Source of the DNA: Odontesthes bonariensis
Taxonomy: Eukaryota > Chordata > Actinopteri > Atheriniformes > Atherinopsidae
DNA length: 64,000 bases
Assembly: GCF_027942865.1 (NCBI RefSeq)
Contig: NC_134510.1
Coordinates: 34,774,663 to 34,838,662, forward strand
Reading direction: 5' to 3'
Within the stretch, counting starts at the first letter, position 1; every line of letters begins with the position of its first letter. The position numbers and the translations under genes are program-made. This document shows positions 56,386 through 64,000 of the stretch, piece by piece. The notes beneath the pieces were generated by a model. The model searched no databases. It saw only the letters and a list, made by a program, of their open reading frames with translations, and was not told where the DNA came from.

Positions 56386-57516
56386 TGTGGCATACAGAGC
56401 CATAGTTAATTTGATTTCCCATTTTGGACAGCTCATGTTCAAGGTGGTGAAAATAGTCTGGGTGTTTTGTGATAAGATAGGAGATTAGTTTATTGTTGTT
56501 ATTATTTAGTGTAAAATATGGTCATCAAGCAATCGGGATGCAGTGTCTAACCCTTACCAGCAGAGGGCTCGTTCGCTACACTGTGTGTTCAGGGACAAAG
56601 GGAAGTCTCGCGGGAATACGTTCCGCGAACGAGAACACACCTGTGAATGCGAAAGAAGCTGTGTGTGGCGAACGGGAATAAATAAGTTTACCTACTTTTG
56701 CTCTTTGCAGGTAAGAAGGGAGGGTTAGAAGGGTGTAATTGATGTATGAATATGTTATGTGGTATTTTATAATCCCGGTTGGACTTAATGTGATTTTGTT
56801 TATAAACGTTACTTGTTCAGCGAACGTAATGTACTGAGGAAGGCTGGCCAGTGGTTAGTGTTGGTTGCCTAGCAACCTCGAGCGCCCGTTAAGCTGGAGA
56901 ATAGTAGTCGATCTGCGCTGCTCATGTGTAGTTTATGATTTAAGAAATAAATAACTTAAAATAGATATATAATTAATTTGGTTAATATGACAATGTTTAT
57001 GTGGTACTTTATAATCCCAGTTGGACTTTGTGATTTTGGTTATGAACGTTACTTGTTCAGCGAACGTAACGTATTGAGAATGGCTAGCCAGTGGTTAGTG
57101 TTGGTTGCCTAGCAACCTCGAGCGCCCGTTAAGCTGGAGAGGAATAGAAGTTGATCTTAAAAGCTCGCGCTGCTCATGTTTAGTTCATGGTTTAAGAAAT
57201 AGATACATGATTAATTTGGTTAATATGACAATGTTTGGGAGACGTGATTGACTGACTGTGTATTTCAGAAGTAAGTTGATATTGAATGTACTTGATGAAA
57301 CTGGTTTTTGAATAGTGATGTAAAATACATAATTATTTGTTTTGATGTTGGTGCTGATGTTATTAGCGAACGAGAACACACCTGTGAATGCGAAAGAAGC
57401 TGTGTGTGGCGAACGGGAATAAATAAGTTTACCTACTTTTGCTCTTTGCAGAACAAAAATCATTACAACAAATTAAATGTGTAGTGGAGGCAGTCTTCAC
57501 TCTGCACCACGCTACA
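56386..57516 (+). repeat. Solo LTR of the same Gypsy family, 443 bp after nek10
   Basis: A single 1,131-base LTR, near-identical to the two LTRs of the full element, is flanked by TATG on both sides (56382-56385 and 57517-57520). This is a clean product of LTR-LTR recombination after insertion. It has both X-box palindromes (56864-56876 and 57104-57116), both copies of the 86-bp block and the splice-like borders. It lies in the same orientation as nek10. Confidence 0.93.
56677..56682 (+). terminator. AATAAA inside the solo LTR, possible nek10 poly(A) signal
   Basis: This is the first canonical AATAAA after the nek10 stop codon. The 440 bases of unique 3' flank before the LTR contain neither AATAAA nor ATTAAA, only weaker variants such as GATAAA and TATAAA. 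A second copy of the same block lies 740 bases further on. Confidence 0.4.
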
Positions 57517-59728
57517 TATGGATGCATGAAATGTGATCAAACATGAGTGAAACCATCTTCATAGATAAGATATATTTACTCAACGTATAAGACTATAAAA
57601 GCACCGAGTAAATCATATGTGTGCTTGCTCTTAAACTTGGCGGCTGTATTGTGTCACCACCTCAGACACATTCATGTCACCACCCCCCTCCTTCTCTCAG
57701 GTACTGTTTTTCTAAACAATGTTGTGTGACTGTGTGAAACAAATATGATTTGATGTGTGCCTATAATTAAGGTGAAACTGGTTTATTTGTGTCGTGGTCT
57801 GACCGCTGTGCTCATATCAAGCTTCCTGTTTCTTTGCACTTTAAATACTCAGGATGAGACTCTGAGGTTTGACAGTTTTACCTCCTAGCTGCCGAGCCGC
57901 ATGTTACACCGTGCGTCAGCCACCATTTCCTCGCTGACTTCACTGTGCAAGAGCTTATAAGAACCTCAATTCAACTTATCACAGAGTGTAACTGCAGGTG
58001 TGGCAGATATGAAACCAGATCAGATGTTTTTTTTCCACACTTTTTATGCACATTGGGACTCTGAAATATAGTTTCTATGCAGACGACAGCAATTCACATT
58101 TTCATTGTTATTTTGAGCTAAAAAAAACTCTTCTGCACTTTGATCTTTGTCAATATATGTATGATCTGTATAAGTGATAAATTATTCTCAAAGTTTCTGA
58201 TTCAGTCTAATTCAGTGTTCGCTCTCATTTTGGCGCATTGTGATTAATCTGCATAAACAAAAGTTTATTTCTGGAAGAACTGTCACTAAAAACTCAATCG
58301 CAAGTAAAATTCACAATATCAAAAAGTGCAGATTGTCAGCAACAATAGAGGAAGTACTTATTATAGATTATTAACCAATGCATAGGTAGCATTTTAGTGT
58401 TGTGACATAACCCGATAAATCAATGACTGTGCACACAAAGTGTCTCCCCTTTATATTTTCATGTAATGTTTTGTCTTTGCAAACACTTGCGTCACAATGT
58501 CTCAACGAAAAGGTCAAGTGGTTTCATCCTAAACAAAGTGTTGAACATGTTTAATAAGTTCACCAACAATGCAAGAGGCAGCAGATGTTTTAACATCAAC
58601 CCTTTAGTTTCTTTACAATTATTCAATTCTTCTGGCAAAAAAGAAAAGAAAAATGGAATCCACAGTCTTGGAGGATATAAATTCAGCTTCATACTTTAGT
58701 TTACATTTTAATTGTTGTAATTATGGCTTTAACATATATATATTGAATCACCTTTTAATTTGCATTACTACAACAAACACCTGCACAAGTCTAAATATGA
58801 AAACAAGTTTGTAGTTCAAAGAGAGCGCCCGCAGAGCTTCATGAGATGTGACGCCTGGCGGATTGACAGAAACATGACCCCAACAAGAGAGCTGTCAGCG
58901 GAAACTATGGGAACAACCTTCAAGAATGAAATTCAACTCAGATTGTTGGTTGTTCCGTGATTTGGTGATGCTGAGGTCATTTTTCAGGATGATGACGCAC
59001 ATATCAAAGGGCATTCAAACTTTTCTCAGGGGAAAAAGATTCCTCAAATATTTCCCTCTACTTTATAAGAAAAAGAAACCGAACAATAACAACAAGTAAA
59101 AAAAATGTCGGCCTGTTTTACAATGTCAGAAACCTCATCTGTTGACATGTGATGCCCACATGGCAAGTTTTAACAACAATGTGCGCTAATTTGGATGCAA
59201 AAAGTCACGAATATGAATGAGTCTATGTGTAGTTAGACTAAAACAACTGGAAAAAAAACAAAATGTCCACTTTCTCTGGATGTTTATTAATCTGTTTTAA
59301 TGGAGCACAGACTTAAAAAAAAGAGAACTTAAGTTACAATTTTGGAACTGTAGAACAAATGTGAGCATGTTTATCTGAAACAGCAATAGTGCTGAGGCCA
59401 AACCTTTTATTCCAATGTTCACAGGTTCAGTCAATGTTACAAGACAGTGAAACCTGTGCACCACTCAAAGATGGTGCCATTGCCAGTTAGTGTGGCTGCA
59501 GAGAGGCGTAACACCGAAATATGCAATAATTCTAGTGCCTCCCTTATTCAGAAGCTTATCGGAAAGCTTCTTATTCTATAAGTTCTGGGTTTATTTACTG
59601 TTTTTTTTCCTTTAACGGATCAGTTGAGGCAAGTTTAAATTTAATGTGCTGATACATGCAGTTCCTTTAAACGTCAACAGGGGGCAGCCCAAACCTTGTT
59701 ATCGAGAGGAAATAATGTGACCTTTAAA

Positions 59729-59768
59729 ACACACATACACACACACGCGCACACACACACACACACAC

Positions 59769-59820
<52 letters not shown>
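59729..59820. repeat. (CA)n microsatellite, ~90 bp
   Basis: An almost pure CA run with a few CG interruptions. Open frames on both strands across it are low-complexity artefacts. Confidence 0.9.
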
Positions 59821-60804
59821 GGGTTTTGACCATAAAACTCTGAAAAAATATGCCAGCAGCTTCAGTGAAATTGAATAAACAGAACTTTAATTGACAAACA
59901 CAAACATATGAAACGTTTAGTGATATCACAGATGAAAGATGAGCTTATGTACATACAGAAGTCACACTGCAGTGGATGAGACGGACACAAAAATGGAGAA
60001 AAATCCACTCGTTTCTTGTTGAAACATTTGAAAAGTATGTAAAAACTGACAGTTTTGGAAAATGTCGGCACATTCACGGTAGGCACGAGTGAGTTCCCGC
60101 AGGATGCTTGCTCAGCCGCTTAAGATTTATCAAGCATAAATACAACTCTGATATAAGTTTCTGATATGTTTTTCCTGCAGCTGTCAGGCTCTGTCAGAAG
60201 GTTGAGATTAACAACTCTTCCACTATATTCACGCAACATTTACACAATTTGATGTAATCTTGTATAAATGTCCCTTAAATCCTCAGAGTTCAGTGTTTTA
60301 TTTTAGATTTTGGCTAATTTTAGCTATTCTTGCAGCTCTCTGAGGCTATATCGTCAGCTTTGTTATATAATATTAACTAGTTGATTAGCATTAAACATAA
60401 AGTGCAGCTCAGACGGATGGGAATGCTATTTGTTCTGCCGGTATTTGATCATTAAAGAAACTGATGATGGCGCTAAAAGGAAAAGGAAAACGGTCTGGAC
60501 CAGAGTGGTAGAACAGTCGACTGATACACTGCTACAGTATAATCTTGGCTAGAGATAAATCTTCTTGTAAAAATCTTCACTAAACAACACAGATGCACCT
60601 TTTGAAACATTTTAAACAATTTCCATCTTAAACAATGACGATACGATAATCTGGGATTACATGTTTCCATTTAGAAAGTTGAAGAAGATATAAAGTTGTG
60701 TATTTATAATTAGCTTACAAAGCGCAATGACTCGCTGAATTACAGTAAAACTGATTTCCAGTAAAACTCCCTATCAAAGAATCTGACATTTACTGAGCAA
60801 CAAG

Positions 60805-60807
<3 letters not shown>

Positions 60808-60856
<49 letters not shown>
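60808..60856. repeat. (TA)n microsatellite, ~48 bp
   Basis: A TA run with one G interruption. Confidence 0.9.
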
Positions 60857-61444
60857 ATACTATCTTTTATGTTCTTATTTGTTATTTAAATGTCCTGTTT
60901 CCTCTATCATTTCAGCTACATTAGATTGGGAACTTTGTTAAAAGCCAATTCTGAACATTCATTGTTCTGTTTCATGCATTGTTTATGCACTATTGGTGTT
61001 ATTTTCTATCGTGATAACTCAGGATAACTGTTATTTTTGGTCCTCTACCGCCATCTTCTGGCAAGTTCAGGTAATTCCCTGTGCGACGAAAAGATGACTG
61101 ACGTCATAACCATGGGACACGTTCCTGCTCAACTGTTATGATCTAGCGAATGTTAACTCTGATCTCAAAGTTTCAAGTTGCCTTGAAGGCACCTTTATTT
61201 TACCTTCTTCACAAGCCATTAAATCGTCAAAAGGAAGAACTTGTCTGCGTGGTCTGTGGAGTGGAGTTAACTGACTGTTATACCTGGCAAGGCGTTGGGG
61301 AGAACAGTACAGTAAAATAACGACTTCGGCGGGCTATCTTCATACTCAGGAGATCAATGACAACGGGAGAGCTACGCGCCATGTAGAATCGAATCATCAC
61401 GACCGGATTGTCGTCTCAAGGAAGCACAACAAAGCCAAGTAAAC

Positions 61445-63033
61445 GTGTCGGAAAACGTTTCAAATTCGGGATCTAGAAAAACCAGATCTAATGCCTCTTG
61501 TTCATCCAAAAAGACAAGTTCCTCTGCTAGTAAACTGGCTGCAGCTAACGCCCGAGCAGAGGCAGAGGCGGCACGGACTGAAGCATCATTTGCCGAAAAA
61601 GAGAACGAACTGAAATTAAAACAAGCGGAATTGGAACTGGAGAATAAGCGTTTGGAAATAACACTGAATAAACTAAGCTTGACAAACGAGCTGCGGCTTC
61701 AGCGGCCAAAGCAGATGTATTAGAAGCAGCCGCGCAACAGGAATTAGACCAAGTTTTCGACATTGATGTACCTACCGATGACCCGAACGAACGCACCAAG
61801 GACTATGTTGAGGGAGTGATTAGGACAACGGTGCATATAGACAGCGCTCCTGTTAGTATTCTTGACGTGCAGGCTTCTGAATACGCCCGTCGTACTGTCG
61901 CTTCTTACCACACTGTAAGCCCAAGCAAATTGCCCCCTCAGCAGAACCATGCGCCACTTAACACACAGCCTACTCAAAGGATAAAGTCCTACAGCCAAAC
62001 CACACAGCGAGGCTCTACAGAGCAACGTGTGCAGTGGCAGCCTCCTGTTCACACACCTACAATGGTACCCGATTCAGAGATGGCACATCAGCCTTTAGGA
62101 AATGACATCAAACATGAACCAGTAGGCAAACCATACTTACCACTCAGCGCCAATGCTCATCAACAGCACAACCCTGCGAACGGACAGTCTAATGAAGATA
62201 GAGGAATGTCAGACTTTGTTAGATTCATGGCCAGGCGTGAGCTCATCTCCACTGGGCTTGTGCAGTTCAACGACCATCCCGAATGCTTCAGAGCTTGGAG
62301 AGCCTCCTTCCTGAATGCTATTAGAGACCTCAACCTATCTGCTAGCGAACAGCTCGACCTTCTTGTGAAGTGGTTAGGCAAAGACTCAGCCGACCACGCT
62401 AGGCGCATAAGGACTGTGTACGTGAATTATCCAGAGCGTGGGCTCGGGGCAGTGTGGGATCGGCTATATGAATACTACGGCGCACCAGAGGTGATTGAGA
62501 GCTCTCTGCTTAAGAGATTGGAAGAATTCCCCAAGGTACAGAACAAAGATGGGCGAAAACTACGGGAACTGGGCGACCTACTGATGGAAATACAGGTGGC
62601 CAAAGATGATGGGGAACTGTTCGGCCTTAGCTTTCTAGACACACCCCGAGGAGTCAACCCTATTGTGCAGAAACTGCCGTTTCACTTGCAAGAAAGGTGG
62701 CTCACGATAGGTTTCAATTACAAGGAACAAAGCAGAGCTCCCTATCCCCCATTCAGCCTCTTTGCTGACTTTGTGGGTCAGCAAGCGAGAATGCGCAACG
62801 ACCCTGGATTCATGCTGGCACCCCTACACAATGAATACTCTAGTCATAACAAGCCAATCAGGTCAGACGATCAGAGAGCGGTAGCCGTTCTCAAGACTGG
62901 AGTGACCGCCACTGCCCCACTCACTCTTTCTGAGTCCCCACTTACATACAGTTACACCAGCAGAGAGGACCCAGCCAACCATTGTCTCCTGCACAATAAG
63001 CCCCATCCCCTACATTCAGAGACAAGCCTATAG
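61445..63033 (+). pseudogene. BEL/Pao Gag-like polyprotein N-terminus, frameshifted
   Basis: The first block (61445-61723) has a Ser/Lys-rich start and a long charged coiled coil (AEAEAARTEASFAEKENELK), typical of BEL Gag. A frameshift near 61695 moves the reading to the frame ending at 63033. There a capsid-like domain follows: LVQFNDHPECFRAWRASFLN, LLVKWLGKDSADHARRI, WDRLYEYYGAPEVIESSLLK. The listed start of the second block is not a true start. The frame shifts again at about 63000-63020, just before the zinc knuckles. Confidence 0.75.
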
Positions 63034-64000
63034 AGGAGAGAAAAGCACTCTTGAAAAATCATGGAGTGTGCTACAAGTGCTGCCAAGCCATACATTTGGC
63101 AAAGAACTGTAACAACGATGTGAACTGCACAGAGTGTGGAAGCAACATGCACGTTGCAGCTCTACACCCCGGCCCAGCACCGCAAGCCAGCAACCCTGCA
63201 ACCCTGCAGACCCCGCACCAGAGAATGGCGGGGAGACTGCTGTCTCGTCTTCATGCACCGAGGTGCGTGAGAAAGACGCCTCAAGACGCTCCTGCTCAAA
63301 AATATGCCTTGTAAAGGTGTACCCAGCCATGCATCCAGATGCTGCAGTGCGCATGTATGCTATATTGGACGAGCAAAGCAACCGCTCCCTTGTACGTTCT
63401 GAGTTCTTCACTGTTTTCAATGTCCCAGGGCGACCCTCACCATACTCCCTGAAAACATGTGCCGGAACAATTGAGACCGAAGGCAGACAAGCACGAAATT
63501 TTGTGGTGGAACCAGTAGATGGCAGCGTGGCATTCCCACTGCCCCCCCTGATCGAATGCAATGAGATACCAAACAATCGCACAGAGATCCCCACACCTGA
63601 GGTTGCCTCCAGCCACGACCACTTGAAACATCTGTCGAAACACATCCCGGATCTCGATCCACAGGCCCCCATCTTGCTGCTCTTAGGCCGCGACATCATC
63701 AGAGCTCATAAAGTACGACAACAGGTGAACGGCCCACACAACGCACCCTACGCCCAAAAGCTGGACCTGGGTTGGGTGATCGTAGGTGATGTGTGTATAG
63801 GAGACCTGCACAAACCACCCCTTGTCCACACCTACTACACCAATGTGCTGAGGGACGGACGCCCCTCTCTCTTTCACCCATGCCCGAACAGCTATACGGT
63901 GAAGGAAAGATACTGCAACACCGAACCCCCCTCACACTCCACCCCACACAGGAGCAGCCTCACTAAGGCAATGCAGGACACTGATGAGTTTCAGTTAACC
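63015..64000 (+). pseudogene. BEL/Pao zinc knuckles and aspartic-protease-like region, partial
   Basis: After the shift the frame reads ERKALLKNHGVCYKCC, then the Cys/His pattern CNNDVNCTECGSNMHVAALH. These are the two zinc knuckles ahead of the BEL protease. Between 63180 and 63230 the frame changes once more. From about 63230 it is open to the end of the window, with VKVYPAMHPDAAVRMYAILD, then EQSNRSLV (a protease-like site), LLLLGRDIIRAHKV and LDLGWVIVGDVC, the DUF1758-type peptidase region. Reverse transcriptase lies beyond the window. Confidence 0.75.

Larger units (their letters stand above)
57521..61040. other. Intergenic region with microsatellites
   Basis: No exon chain was found. 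A stretch at 58820-58990 is G+C-richer and reads in one frame MTPTRELSAETMGTTFKNEI; its wording resembles dispersed fish repeats, but I cannot name it. The rest is AT-rich with a long CA and a long TA microsatellite. Confidence 0.4.
61400..64000 (+). mobile_element. BEL/Pao LTR retrotransposon, 5' part, truncated by window end
   Basis: gag, zinc knuckles and the region ahead of reverse transcriptase of a BEL/Pao (Belpaoviridae) element follow in order, and coding sequence continues to the last base. The 5' LTR must lie in about 61030-61300 but its borders were not resolved. TGG-beginning sequence at 61285 (TGGCAAGGCGTTGGGG) is a possible primer-binding site. At least three frame changes separate the coding blocks, so this copy is defective. 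Confidence 0.8.

Noticed and set aside
58760..58990. Possible coding exon with MTPTRELSAETMGTTFKNEI
   Set aside because: No splice partners or domain. The phrase resembles dispersed fish repeats, so it is left as unassigned.
59696..59929. ORFs of repeated His-Thr or Val-Cys on both strands
   Set aside because: Direct translation of the CA microsatellite.

Overview
The window is eukaryotic and almost certainly teleost fish. It has spliced vertebrate genes with GT-AG introns, and families typical of ray-finned fish genomes: L1/Tx1-type, L2-type and Rex3-like LINEs, Tc1-mariner, PIF/Harbinger, hAT, Gypsy and BEL/Pao. I found no bacterial genes, CRISPR arrays, rRNA or convincing tRNA genes. All calls come from reading the sequence by eye.

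Three host genes can be assembled exon by exon with consistent splice phases. (1) A five-exon tachykinin precursor (tac4/tac1-like, + strand, CDS 11667-12393). It encodes a normal neurokinin-A-like peptide (FVGLM-GKR) and a degenerate substance-P-like peptide (YLGVI-GRK). (2) septin 7 (- strand, twelve coding exons between 31304 and 13822, 417 residues seen; the first ~20 residues are unresolved). Its poly(A) signal faces that of the tachykinin gene about 80 bp away. (3) nek10 (+ strand, 34340-55942, about 1,020 residues: armadillo-type repeats, NIMA-family kinase domain, conserved C-terminal exons). septin 7 and nek10 are head to head, so 33.2-34.1 kb is a probable shared promoter.

Layout. 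0-11 kb is a bed of mobile DNA: a 5'-truncated L1/Tx1 element, LINE tails, a Harbinger element with a Myb-like exon plus a rearranged fold-back relative, and an old Tc1 remnant. 11.6-33.4 kb holds tac and septin 7, whose introns carry an 8-bp-TSD element (13.9-14.9 kb) and a Tc1 element with a hAT copy inside it (18.6-20.7 kb). 34-56 kb is nek10. One nek10 intron contains a recent full-length Gypsy retrotransposon (38581-47273, TSD TTTA, ~1% LTR divergence), and another contains a Tc1 remnant. A solo LTR of the same Gypsy family (56386-57516, TSD TATG) lies 443 bp past the nek10 stop. 57.5-61 kb is intergenic with long CA and TA microsatellites. 61.4-64 kb is the 5' part of a decayed BEL/Pao element that runs off the window.

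The most interesting signal is in the Gypsy LTR. Each of the three copies carries two perfect 13-bp palindromes (GTTGCCTAGCAAC) that match the X-box bound by RFX factors, the regulators of ciliary genes. All three copies lie in or just beyond nek10, a kinase linked to motile cilia. The same LTR has a 740-bp segment bounded by consensus splice sites and a duplicated 86-bp block with a poly(A) signal. Its solo copy supplies the first canonical AATAAA after nek10.
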